This document shows positions 24,804-32,782 of a stretch of 64,000 bases of DNA, one piece after another (position 1 is the stretch's first letter; every line of letters starts with the position of its first letter). The notes beneath the pieces were generated by a model. That model did no database searches, was not told where the DNA came from, and worked only from the letters and a program-made list of their open reading frames with translations. The stretch lies in the NCBI RefSeq assembly GCF_040372805.1, contig NZ_BAABWJ010000004.1, positions 248,001-312,000 on the forward strand, given 5' to 3'. The stretch is from Pseudoteredinibacter isoporae_A (GTDB taxonomy: Bacteria; Pseudomonadota; Gammaproteobacteria; Pseudomonadales; Cellvibrionaceae). The position numbers were made by a program, and so were the translations under genes.

Positions 24804-26285
24804 ATGGCAAGGAACGCAATCTATTCCCTCGTCACCCTCTTTTTGCTACTCAGCATTTTTATTTATTTTGGCTCTCAAGACGATAAAACCATTGACGATC
24901 AGGGTTTATCCGCACTTGTAGAGCGAGTTCCTGAGTCAGAGAATGGCTTTCAGTATATTGCGTTTACTCAAGATGAAGATTATGAAACCTTTTCAAGTTC
25001 GTGTGAGAAGGAAAAACTACAGCGACATTTAGATGAAGAACATTGGCCCGTCAAATGGGATGATGATCTTTTGCTTAAAAGTAATGTGCAGCCAAGTCGA
25101 CAATTTATTGAAAACCTATGGGATGACCAATGGGTAAAAGACTTGCTAAAGCGTCAGAAAAAAACTATCGACCTAGCCATTACCGCGTCTCATGCCAAAC
25201 ACTTTGACCTCAATCTTGACTACTCAAGCCTCATAATAAATATCGACTACATGGAACTCATCGATATTGGAAAGCTCTTGGTCCTCAAATCGATGCAACA
25301 CGCGAGGGACAATGAAACCGCAGAAGCAATAGCGGAATCGAATGCTGCCATTAAATTCGGCCAACTGATGAAAACAGAGGCCAGTCATTCATTAATATCT
25401 TTCATGGTAGGCGAACGAATCCAACAAACTGCACTATCATGGCAAGCGAAGTTATTTCAGGAACTGGAAATTCCTCGACATACCTATCAAAGTGCTTTAA
25501 ATATTCTTGATGAACTTTCGAACAATGCCGATCATCATTATAGTCAAATAGCGGCTGGAGAATATCTCTATTCTGAAAATCTAATCCTCAACGTACACAA
25601 AGATACGCTGATGGAACGCTGGCGGATATTCTTTGCTCCTGAAGAAGACGAATTTAATGATAGCACGGTTATCAGCAACAGCTTTGGTCGGGAAGATTTA
25701 CCCCTTATTGAAAATACAGTAAATTTTTTGTTTGCAACCTTTCCTAACTTTTACTATCACAGAAACACCGAAATCTCAGCGTACGCCAAATATTTATTTT
25801 CAGTAAAAGAGTTAGCGCTGAATGGGTGTCAAAACATATCGGATACGAACACCAGCCCGCCCTCACCGGAATACACACTAGCAGACCTAATCACACCGAA
25901 TGCTATAGGGTTAGCTAACCGCTCAAGGGATACTGGCGCCTTCAACACCTACCAATTAAGACACTGTTTGAACCGTTTGCAGATTGAAGCAAACAAAATG
26001 ATTCTTGCGGCCAATCACGCGCGCGTAAACCATTCCGGGAAAGCCAAAAGCCTTGAGGATGTGAAAAAACACCTTGGGGAGATAGAAGCTATTGATCCGT
26101 TCAGTGGCGAAGCACTGAAGCTGAGTAAAGACGGCAGTGAAATTTATTCGGTTGGAAAAACAGGTCATGCCAGCGAAGAAGACGAAGGCGCGCTGTTTAA
26201 CGCCGATTGCCACTATGAAGAAGCGTGCTATAACAAACCAAGGTTTTCCTTATATCACCCACCTTGGTTTGGTAATGCCGATTGA
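24804..26285 (+). CDS. Uncharacterised membrane-anchored protein
   Basis: 493 residues, family not recognised. One N-terminal membrane segment (residues 7-22, YSLVTLFLLLSIFIYF) followed by a long, mostly helical, acidic periplasmic part. Near the C-terminus is IDPFSGEALKLSKDG..IYSVG, a pattern I associate with the C-terminal end of several uncharacterised exported proteins, and two late cysteines (DCHYEEAC). By eye its DNA is more AT-rich than its neighbours, which may mark later acquisition. GGAG precedes ATG 24804. It ends two bases from the convergent cysB stop. Confidence 0.75.
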   Translation: MARNAIYSLVTLFLLLSIFIYFGSQDDKTIDDQGLSALVERVPESENGFQYIAFTQDEDYETFSSSCEKEKLQRHLDEEHWPVKWDDDLLLKSNVQPSRQFIENLWDDQWVKDLLKRQKKTIDLAITASHAKHFDLNLDYSSLIINIDYMELIDIGKLLVLKSMQHARDNETAEAIAESNAAIKFGQLMKTEASHSLISFMVGERIQQTALSWQAKLFQELEIPRHTYQSALNILDELSNNADHHYSQIAAGEYLYSENLILNVHKDTLMERWRIFFAPEEDEFNDSTVISNSFGREDLPLIENTVNFLFATFPNFYYHRNTEISAYAKYLFSVKELALNGCQNISDTNTSPPSPEYTLADLITPNAIGLANRSRDTGAFNTYQLRHCLNRLQIEANKMILAANHARVNHSGKAKSLEDVKKHLGEIEAIDPFSGEALKLSKDGSEIYSVGKTGHASEEDEGALFNADCHYEEACYNKPRFSLYHPPWFGNAD

Positions 26286-26302
26286 CTCAATAAACCGGCA
26301 TT
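26235..26302. terminator. Paired inverted repeats spanning two convergent stop codons
   Basis: AAACCAAGG (26235-26243) / CCTTGGTTT (26262-26270) lies inside the end of the upstream gene, and AATGCCG (26274-26280) / CGGCATT (26296-26302) spans both the TGA of that gene (26283-26285) and the stop of cysB (26287-26289). They probably form the shared bidirectional end of both transcripts; there is no long T-run. Confidence 0.45.
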
Positions 26303-27261
26303 TCAATAGAAGAGAAAAGCTCGTCCACTTCCGCTTTACTGCTGCGCGAAATCGCATCAGCCACCAGATCGCGATCCAAATGGGGGGCGAACTTCTGGAT
26401 AAACTCGTACATGAAACCACGCAAGAAAGTGCCGCGACGCACACCGATTTTAGTGGTACTCGACTGGAACAGGTGGCTGGCATCCAGGGCAACCAAATCG
26501 CTATCCAGAGTTTCGTCGTAGGCCATATGCGCAATAATTCCGATACCCAAGCCTAGACGAACGTAGCTTTTAATCACATCGGCATCCGCGGCAGTAAAGA
26601 CCACTTTCGGAGCCAAACCGCGCTCGACAAAAGCCTCATCCAACTTGGAACGCCCTGTGAAACCAAACACGTAGGTCACAATCGGATGATGAGCAACATC
26701 TTCCAAGGTGAGTTTGGAAACCTGACAAAGTGGGTGGTCTTTCGGTACCACGATCGAGCGATTCCAACGATAACAAGGCATCATCACCAAATCGCTGAAC
26801 AGCTCCATGGCTTCGGTAGCAATGGCGAAGTCAACGGTTCCGTCGGCCGCCATTTCAGAAATCTGCATCGGCGTACCTTGATGCATATGCAAGGAGACAT
26901 CCGGGTATTCCTGGATAAACTCGCCGATCACCTTCGGTAAAGCATAACGAGCCTGAGTATGGGTGGTCGCAATGGACAAACTGCCCTTGCGCTCATCACT
27001 GAACTCCTGAGCGACCTGCTTAATGCTCTCGACTTTGCGGAGAATTTCACCGGCGGTATTGAGGATGGCTTCGCCAGCTGGGGTAATCCGAGTCAGATGC
27101 TTACCACTGCGGGAAAACACTTCCACGCCCAATTCATCTTCCAAAAGACGAATTTGCTTACTGATCCCGGGTTGCGATGTATAGAGGCTCTGGGCGGTGG
27201 CTGATACGTTAAGGTCGTGATGAGCAACTTCCCAGATATAACGCAACTGCTGCAGTTTCAT
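26287..27261 (-). CDS. cysB: LysR-type regulator CysB
   Basis: 324 residues, the exact size of CysB. N-terminal helix-turn-helix with the diagnostic start MKLQQLRYIWEVAHHDLNVS and ATAQSLYTSQPGISKQIRLLEDELGVEVF, then the sulfate-like effector-binding domain (TTHTQARYALPKVI, GTPMQI, VTYVFGFTGRSKLDEAF, LGIGI). CysB activates sulfur assimilation genes with N-acetylserine as inducer. Divergent from a TSUP exporter gene, with three inverted repeats in the shared region. Confidence 0.95.
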   Translation of the reverse strand: MKLQQLRYIWEVAHHDLNVSATAQSLYTSQPGISKQIRLLEDELGVEVFSRSGKHLTRITPAGEAILNTAGEILRKVESIKQVAQEFSDERKGSLSIATTHTQARYALPKVIGEFIQEYPDVSLHMHQGTPMQISEMAADGTVDFAIATEAMELFSDLVMMPCYRWNRSIVVPKDHPLCQVSKLTLEDVAHHPIVTYVFGFTGRSKLDEAFVERGLAPKVVFTAADADVIKSYVRLGLGIGIIAHMAYDETLDSDLVALDASHLFQSSTTKIGVRRGTFLRGFMYEFIQKFAPHLDRDLVADAISRSSKAEVDELFSSIEMPVY

Positions 27262-27300
27262 AGCATTCTCCCCAGTGTAAAGGTCATGGCAAGACCAGGA

Positions 27301-27378
27301 GCGCCAGTGGCGCCCGGAAATGAAGCTTTGTACGCCAAGCTTCCCTCCATGTATTTACTTATAAAAATATAAGTAAAT
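27301..27378. promoter_or_regulatory. Cluster of inverted repeats between cysB and the TSUP gene
   Basis: Three inverted repeats in 78 bases: GCGCC/GGCGC near 27301-27313, GAAGCTT (27322-27328) / AAGCTTC (27337-27343), and a perfect 11-bp one, ATTTACTTATA (27353-27363) / TATAAGTAAAT (27368-27378). The last is AT-rich, 95 bases before the TSUP start, and is the best candidate for a regulator site. CysB is the obvious candidate protein, though its known sites are not strict palindromes. Confidence 0.45.
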
Positions 27379-27472
27379 ATTCTTTTCCAGAATAGAGTCT
27401 AATCCGTATATTTGCCAGCACTAATTGCATTTTTAGATATAAAAATTCACCAACCTCCTACTTATTGTTTAT

Positions 27473-28255
27473 ATGGATGCCTTAACATACATATTTGCTG
27501 GTGCTGGCGTCGGCTTTGCCGTCGGGGTAACCGGTGTTGGCGGCGGCTCACTCATGACGCCTCTGCTGATCCTGTTTGGCATTCCTTATAATGTCGCAAT
27601 CGGAACCGACCTGCTGTTTGCCGCTGTCACTAAAGCCAGTGGCGTGCGCAGCCATCACAAGCTCGGTAACATCCGTTGGTCTTTGGTTTACGCTCTGGCT
27701 GCCGGCAGTATCCCAGCCTCACTGGTGACAGCATTACTGCTGCAAACCTTCTTTCAGGGAGCCACCGACTATCAAGGCCTGCTCACCCACAGCCTCGGCT
27801 TGATGCTGATTGTGACCTCAGCGGTCATTCTCTTTAAAAAGCGCATCCAGCTGGCCAGCCAGAACGACGACGGCTTTATGGGTAAGGTTCATCGTCACGG
27901 TCGCCTGATTACCGTATTCAGTGGTGTGATTCTGGGTGTTCTGGTTACTCTGTCTTCCGTAGGTGCTGGCGCCTTTTGTGCGGCTCTGCTCCTGGTGCTT
28001 TATCCGAAACTCAAAGCGACTGAGGTGGTGGGTACGGATATCGCCCATGCCGTCCCTCTGACCCTAATTGCGGGCCTGGGCCACCTGTTCTTCTTGGGTA
28101 ATGTGGATTTTGTCTTGCTGGCATGTTTGCTCGCGGGTTCCCTGCCAGCAATTCATTTCGGCAGTAAAGTCTCTGCTCAGCTGCCGAATAGCATCCTTCA
28201 GCCCGCCCTGGCTTCGCTGCTGATGCTATTGGGTGTGAAATTCGCCTTCTTATGA
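27473..28255 (+). CDS. TSUP family membrane transporter (TauE/SafE-like)
   Basis: 260 residues, about eight membrane helices in two repeats. Family signature at the N-terminus: AGAGVGFAVGVTGVGGGSLMTPLLILFGIPYNVAIGTDLL, repeated in the second half as LSSVGAGAFCAALLLVLYPKLKATEVVGTDIAHAV. TSUP proteins export sulfite, sulfoacetate or related anions. The divergent cysB gene supports a sulfur anion as substrate. No strong Shine-Dalgarno precedes ATG 27473. Confidence 0.9.
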   Translation: MDALTYIFAGAGVGFAVGVTGVGGGSLMTPLLILFGIPYNVAIGTDLLFAAVTKASGVRSHHKLGNIRWSLVYALAAGSIPASLVTALLLQTFFQGATDYQGLLTHSLGLMLIVTSAVILFKKRIQLASQNDDGFMGKVHRHGRLITVFSGVILGVLVTLSSVGAGAFCAALLLVLYPKLKATEVVGTDIAHAVPLTLIAGLGHLFFLGNVDFVLLACLLAGSLPAIHFGSKVSAQLPNSILQPALASLLMLLGVKFAFL

Positions 28256-28306
28256 TCCTAGGTAACTCTTAGCCTTCAGTCCCCTGGTTTGGGCGATGCA
28301 CGCTAC

Positions 28307-29206
28307 CTAGCCTTTGGGCTCGTTGGCAACACCGTGAGGCACATGCCCCGTCGCCACGTGCTGGCTGGCCGAACGACAGTGACTTTGCTGATCGTCAAAA
28401 AACACGTCCGCGCCATAGGAGCGCAGGAACTCACCTTTATCCAACCCTCCCAGAAAGAGGGATTCGTCCAGGCGAATACCCCACTGACGCAGGGTTCGAA
28501 TCACCCGTTCATGGGCCGGTGCAGAACGGGCCGTTACCAATGCAGTTCTCAGCGGGCAGTCACCATCGGGGAAATCCGCCTGAAGGCGTTGTAAAGCTTT
28601 GAGAAAGTTCTTGAAAGGTCCGCCACTCAGCGGGGTTTTGGCTTTGCTCTTTTCGTTTTCGGCGAAGGCTTCCAAACCTTCCTGTTTATAGATGCGCTCA
28701 GATTCATCCGAGAACAGAACCGCATCACCATCGAAGGCGAAACGCAGCTCCTCATCATTGTCCTGACGCGAGCCGGCCAGCATTAATGTCGCTGCGGCCA
28801 CACCGGCATCCAGTGCCTGGCGCACGTCTTCCGCATGGGTGGACAAGAACAGGTGGCAACCAAAGGCTGACACATAGCGATAAGGGCTCTCTCCGCCACA
28901 AAATGCGGCCCGGGTAATACCCAGTTCATAGTGCTCGATGGAATTAAACACCCTCAGACCGGTATCAGCACTGTTGCGAGACAGCAGGATCACTTCTACC
29001 CGAGTTTTGTCGGCATTGAGCGCCAACAGTTTTTTTACCAGTGGAAAGGCTTCCCCGGGCGCCAGAATATCTTCTTCGTGCTGGCGCTGGTAATCGGCAA
29101 AGGCCTCCAGACCATCTCGCTCAAAGACCGTATGGCTATCACTTAAATCGAATAAGGCTCGTGAAGAAATGGCAATGACCAGCTTATCGCCAAACGCGCT
29201 TGGCAT
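28307..29206 (-). CDS. 5'-nucleotidase (cytosolic 5'-nucleotidase I-like, HAD fold)
   Basis: 299 residues. The protein matches the bacterial family related to cytosolic 5'-nucleotidase I: DKLVIAISSRALFDLSDSHTVFERDGLEAFADYQ with SSRALFDL, VEVILLSRNSADTGLRVFNSI, FCGGESPYRYVSAFGCHLFLS, FAFDGDAVLFSDESERIY (the Asp-x-Asp motif DGDAV) and GGLDKGEFLRSYGADVFFDDQ. It removes phosphate from nucleoside monophosphates. Transcribed toward the 3' end of the TSUP gene (convergent). Confidence 0.88.
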   Translation of the reverse strand: MPSAFGDKLVIAISSRALFDLSDSHTVFERDGLEAFADYQRQHEEDILAPGEAFPLVKKLLALNADKTRVEVILLSRNSADTGLRVFNSIEHYELGITRAAFCGGESPYRYVSAFGCHLFLSTHAEDVRQALDAGVAAATLMLAGSRQDNDEELRFAFDGDAVLFSDESERIYKQEGLEAFAENEKSKAKTPLSGGPFKNFLKALQRLQADFPDGDCPLRTALVTARSAPAHERVIRTLRQWGIRLDESLFLGGLDKGEFLRSYGADVFFDDQQSHCRSASQHVATGHVPHGVANEPKG

Positions 29207-29291
29207 AATAGGCTCTCCCTAAAACTCGTTCCTCGCCACAGCCTCAGGCTGCTGCGGCAGTTACATCGGTGCCGGAAAGATAATAACCCGG

Positions 29292-29933
29292 CTATGACTG
29301 ATGCCGATTGAGCAGATGGCAACACAAGGCTTTCAAGTCCTGCAGACTTTTCTCGGACCGCTCTTCACTCTGATCAACCACACTCAACAGAAGGGCGTGA
29401 CTGGTTTCGAGTTGTAAGCGAGCAATTCGCCCCAATTCATCATCTGATTGAGTGAAGCCCTGACGCTTATACATGTTCATAAAATGACGGATGACCACAT
29501 CGTCGTGCTGGGCATCCAATTCCCGCAATTCCGGAATGGCCCACAAAGCCTGGGCTAGCGGCAAGATGGCCCTTTGTTCGCGGTACACATCCAACATCAA
29601 ATCCAGCTGACAAGACACGAAGCTCTCCAAACTCATGGATTCAATATCCAGGCGTTCAGTGGCCTCCAGAGCTTCCGTCATGCGATTGAGCCAACGCTCA
29701 CCCAAGGCATAGAGGATGGCGTGTTTGTTCGGAAAGTAATGGTATAGGGCCCCTACGGAAATCCCCAGATCTTTGGCGATCAGGATGGTCGTCAAATCAT
29801 CAAAACCAACATCATCCAGCAAGCGAGCGGTCGCGTCGAGAATCTGCTGGGTTTTCTGCTTGGCTCGCTCTTGAATCGGCTGTCGCCTCGGAGCCAGCTT
29901 GGTTTTGCGTTCTTCTTGTCTTTCCAGGGGCAT
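29292..29933 (-). CDS. TetR/AcrR family regulator
   Basis: 213 residues from ATG 29933 (MPLERQEERKTKLAPRRQPIQERAKQ); the frame continues to a TTG at 29993 that is less likely. Helix-turn-helix at residues 45-70 (TTILIAKDLGISVGALYHYFPNKHAILY); the rest is a helical ligand domain. Upstream neighbour of the 5'-nucleotidase (85-base gap, same strand) and divergent from the ArsC-like gene. Target unknown. Confidence 0.9.
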   Translation of the reverse strand: MPLERQEERKTKLAPRRQPIQERAKQKTQQILDATARLLDDVGFDDLTTILIAKDLGISVGALYHYFPNKHAILYALGERWLNRMTEALEATERLDIESMSLESFVSCQLDLMLDVYREQRAILPLAQALWAIPELRELDAQHDDVVIRHFMNMYKRQGFTQSDDELGRIARLQLETSHALLLSVVDQSEERSEKSLQDLKALCCHLLNRHQS

Positions 29934-30066
29934 GATGTCATCGGCCTTAAATATCTTCGCTATTTTAGCCCGATTGTCGCCGAGTGACCACAAGGCGCTT
30001 AACGCGAGACCCGCTTCCCATCCATTCTCTTTGAATCCACACAGAAAAAACGATCACTTTATAAGC

Positions 30067-30081
30067 GTGTGGAATCCACAC
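30067..30081. promoter_or_regulatory. Palindrome in the tetR / arsC-like divergent region
   Basis: GTGTGGAATCCACAC is a 7-bp inverted repeat around a single central base. A half-site copy GAATCCACAC occurs 38 bases earlier at 30033-30042. Position between divergent genes suggests an operator for the adjacent TetR. Confidence 0.4.
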
Positions 30082-30170
30082 TCTCGGTAATTCTCGAAGC
30101 GCCCTCATCTTTTTATCACAATTTTATACAGCGCTGGACAAGGCTCTTGGCTAGCGTCAGTATCCTGACA

Positions 30171-30674
30171 ATGAATATTTTATTTATCTGCACGCACAAC
30201 CGCTGTCGCAGCATTCTCGCCGAAGCTGTGTTTCGTCAACAAGCCAACCTCAGCAACAGCTCGTTGGTGGTTCGTTCCGCCGGCAGCCAGCCTGCCGGCA
30301 TCGTCCACCCGGAATCGCTGGACGCACTGGAACGACACAAGATTTCGCGGGAGGGTTTGAACAGCCAATCTTGGAACGATTTTGAACAATGGCCTTGCCA
30401 TTTGGCGGTCACGGTGTGCAACTCAGCCGCACAGGAAGCTTGCCCAAGCTGGCTGCAACAGGGTCACAGTGTGCATTGGAGTCTGCAAGACCCCTCCTCC
30501 CTGCCAGGCGATCGAGGCGAGCGGCAAGCGGCGTTCGATACACTGATCGCAACACTTGAGGAAGCGGCGAAGCACTTTACAAAAAACTTGCAACAAAATG
30601 GTGAGCAGGCGGCTATTCGCAGTCTGGAACACTTCGGCGCTGTACAGAATCAGCAATCCAGTCATTACGCCTAA
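30171..30674 (+). CDS. ArsC-like low-molecular-weight phosphatase fold protein (probable arsenate reductase)
   Basis: 167 residues from ATG 30171 (MNILFICTHNRCRSILAEAV); the upstream part of the frame is not protein-like. The P-loop CTHNRCR (Cys7 to Arg13, CX5R) and the later pair of cysteines in VTVCNSAAQEACPSW are the three redox cysteines of thioredoxin-coupled arsenate reductases. HWSLQDPSSLPGD holds the general-acid Asp. No arsR, arsB or acr3 is next to it; the region has instead a TetR gene and a LysE exporter. Confidence 0.85.
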   Translation: MNILFICTHNRCRSILAEAVFRQQANLSNSSLVVRSAGSQPAGIVHPESLDALERHKISREGLNSQSWNDFEQWPCHLAVTVCNSAAQEACPSWLQQGHSVHWSLQDPSSLPGDRGERQAAFDTLIATLEEAAKHFTKNLQQNGEQAAIRSLEHFGAVQNQQSSHYA

Positions 30675-30817
30675 GCGGTCAACAGATGGATATCATATTA
30701 GCCAAATGGCATGCCTGCTTGGCTCAATTAATTGCGATCTTCCATTACCAACAGGCGTCCATTGCTTAAGGTTAATCCTCGCGGCCATCTTAGGTGGCTT
30801 CGCGCGATCGAATTCCG

Positions 30818-31420
30818 TTAATGTGATTGAATTGCGGCGATCAATAAGGTGGTCAACATTAACGAGGCAAACAACACTCGCAGACAGCGTCCCTGTCGAG
30901 GCTTTGAAAAAATCCCTTGCAACCATCTCCCTGCCAACAACCAGGCCCCGTCCACCAAGACCGCTACCACAAAGCAGCAAACCGCCGTCAGCAATAAGGC
31001 ATGCAGGGAGTTTTCGAGTGGCAAAAGAAAACTGGAAAACAGCGCGACAAAAGCGGCGTAGGCTTTCGGGTTGATCAAATTGAAAACGAAGCCCTGCCAA
31101 AACCCCGGCGCCGAAGTATGAGAAGATTCATTCAAACCGCCAGACGCGGTCGCAATGTTGTACGCCAGAAAGATCATATACAGTGCCGCAATCACTTGCA
31201 TAAACACCATGAACTTATCATGGATTGTCAGCAGTCCTTTAAGTAGCAACGCGGCAAAAGACATGACCCACACCAGACCACAGAGAATGCCCGCGAGAAA
31301 CGCCACACCCTGACGCAATGGAAAGCCCGCCCCTACCGCCGCGAGCGCCATTGGCGCGGGACCTGGCGAACCCAAGAGAAGCGCCGTTGCAGCAATCAAT
31401 GTCAGTAAAGATTCAAACAC
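30818..31420 (-). CDS. LysE/RhtB family exporter
   Basis: 200 residues if the GTG at 31420 (VFESLLTLIAATALLLGSPGPAPMALAAVGAG) is the start; an in-frame GTG at 31462 would add 14 residues that do not look like this family. Six membrane helices, with the family motif SPGPAPMALAAVGAGFPLRQG and FVFNLINPKAYAAF. Exports amino acids or their analogues. Same strand as prpF and 66 bases behind it, separated by a hairpin, so it may be the distal gene of the prp operon. Confidence 0.85.
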   Translation of the reverse strand: MFESLLTLIAATALLLGSPGPAPMALAAVGAGFPLRQGVAFLAGILCGLVWVMSFAALLLKGLLTIHDKFMVFMQVIAALYMIFLAYNIATASGGLNESSHTSAPGFWQGFVFNLINPKAYAAFVALFSSFLLPLENSLHALLLTAVCCFVVAVLVDGAWLLAGRWLQGIFSKPRQGRCLRVLFASLMLTTLLIAAIQSH

Positions 31421-31449
31421 GAAACATCCAGAAGAGGATCCGACCGGAA

Positions 31450-31479
31450 CCGGAGTTGACACTCGCGTCGCAACTCCGG
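31450..31479 (-). other. Hairpin between prpF and the LysE gene
   Basis: Perfect 9-bp stem CCGGAGTTG (31450-31458) / CAACTCCGG (31471-31479) with a 12-base loop, 8 bases after the prpF stop. No T-run follows, so it may be an mRNA-processing or stability element or a leaky terminator. Confidence 0.45.
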
Positions 31480-31486
31480 AGTATGA

Positions 31487-32665
31487 TTAAAAGGTGTCAG
31501 CTGGAATCCGTACCCAACCTTCCATCAACACGCGAGCACTGCGACTCATAATCGCCTTGGTTGCCGTCCATTCGCCATCAATCAGCTTAGCCTCTGCACC
31601 CACACGCAAGGTACCCGAGGGATGACCAAAGCGAACGGCTTGGCGCTCACCCCCGCCAGCCGCCGTGTTCACAAGTGTTCCCGGAATAGCCGCCGCAGTA
31701 CCAATGGCAACTGCCGCCGTGCCCATCATGGCGTGGTGGAGTTTGCCCATAGACAGTGCGCGCACACAAAGATCGATGTCTTCTGCACGAACCTCTTTAC
31801 CACTTGACGAGGTGTACGTCGTTGCGGGCGCAACAAATGCTATTTTGGGCGTATGTTGACGCGCTGCCGCTTCACTGACGTCCTCAATCAATCCCATCGC
31901 AATAGCACCATGGGCACGGATGGCTTCAAATTTTTCCAACGCCGCACGGTCACCATTAATGTCTTCCTGCAATTCTGTGCCGGTATAGGCAATGGCATCA
32001 GCCTTCACAAAAATAGTGGGAATACCGGCATTGATCATGGTTGCATCGAGCGTCCCGACGCCTGGAACCTCCAGAGCATCCACAAGATTCCCGGTCGGAA
32101 ACATCGACCCCCCACCATCGGCAGGATCCATAAATTCAATGCCTACTTCGGCGGCGGGAAAAGTAACGCCATCCAATTCAAAATCACCCATTTCCTGAAC
32201 CTCGCCATTGCAAACAGGTACGTGAGCCACAATGGTCTTCTGGATATTCACCTGCCAAATACGCACAGTGCAAATACCATTTTCAGGAACGCGCTCCGCA
32301 TCGACCATGCCCTTGCTGATCGCAAAAGCACCAACTGCTGCGGTCAAATTACCGCAGTTGCCACTCCAATCAACAAACGCTTTATCGATGGCGACCTGAC
32401 CAAACAGATAATCCACATCATGATCCGCCTGGCTACTTTTATCGAGAATAACGGTTTTGGAGGTACTGGAAGTCGCACCGCCCATCCCGTCAATTTGTTT
32501 CGCATAAGGGTCTGGACTGCCGATGACTCGCAATAACATAGCATCGCGAGCGGCACCCGCTTGCTGACAGGCTTCTGGCAGTTCGTCACGCTTAAAAAAC
32601 ACCCCTTTACTGGTGCCGCCACGAATATAAGTGGCTGGAATTTTCATCTGAGGAGCAAAAGCCAT
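31487..32665 (-). CDS. prpF: 2-methylaconitate cis-trans isomerase
   Basis: 392 residues. Start motif KIPATYIRGGTSKGVFF is diagnostic, followed by DGMGGATSSTSKTVIL, WSGNCGNLTAAVGAFAI (first active-site Cys in NCGN) and MLTAAVA-like late motif MMGTAAVAIGTAAAIPGT. PrpF fold proteins isomerise trans-aconitate-type intermediates so that AcnD and PrpF together replace PrpD in the 2-methylcitrate cycle. Last metabolic gene of the prp operon, 117 bases after acnD. Confidence 0.95.
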   Translation of the reverse strand: MAFAPQMKIPATYIRGGTSKGVFFKRDELPEACQQAGAARDAMLLRVIGSPDPYAKQIDGMGGATSSTSKTVILDKSSQADHDVDYLFGQVAIDKAFVDWSGNCGNLTAAVGAFAISKGMVDAERVPENGICTVRIWQVNIQKTIVAHVPVCNGEVQEMGDFELDGVTFPAAEVGIEFMDPADGGGSMFPTGNLVDALEVPGVGTLDATMINAGIPTIFVKADAIAYTGTELQEDINGDRAALEKFEAIRAHGAIAMGLIEDVSEAAARQHTPKIAFVAPATTYTSSSGKEVRAEDIDLCVRALSMGKLHHAMMGTAAVAIGTAAAIPGTLVNTAAGGGERQAVRFGHPSGTLRVGAEAKLIDGEWTATKAIMSRSARVLMEGWVRIPADTF

Positions 32666-32727
32666 AACTCAAATCCTATCAACATTTATTCAATATGATG
32701 GTCCCGTTTAAGCAGGACAAGTAAACT

Positions 32728-32761
32728 CCCGCCCAATGGTGCGCATACAACACCGGGCGGG
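32728..32761 (-). other. Intercistronic hairpin between acnD and prpF
   Basis: CCCGCCC (32728-32734) pairs with GGGCGGG (32755-32761), and inside it GGTG pairs with CACC. GC-rich and stable, without a T-run on either strand, so a stability or processing element is more likely than a terminator. Confidence 0.5.
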
Positions 32762-32782
32762 ATAAGATTTTCAAACTAAGGC

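Noticed and set aside
28484..28508. tRNA-like T-arm (GGTTCGAATC)
   Set aside because: Lies inside the 5'-nucleotidase gene, the flanking bases do not pair as a T-stem and no cloverleaf can be drawn.
31853..32536. 227-codon + strand open frame
   Set aside because: Antisense to prpF, which is clearly coding.
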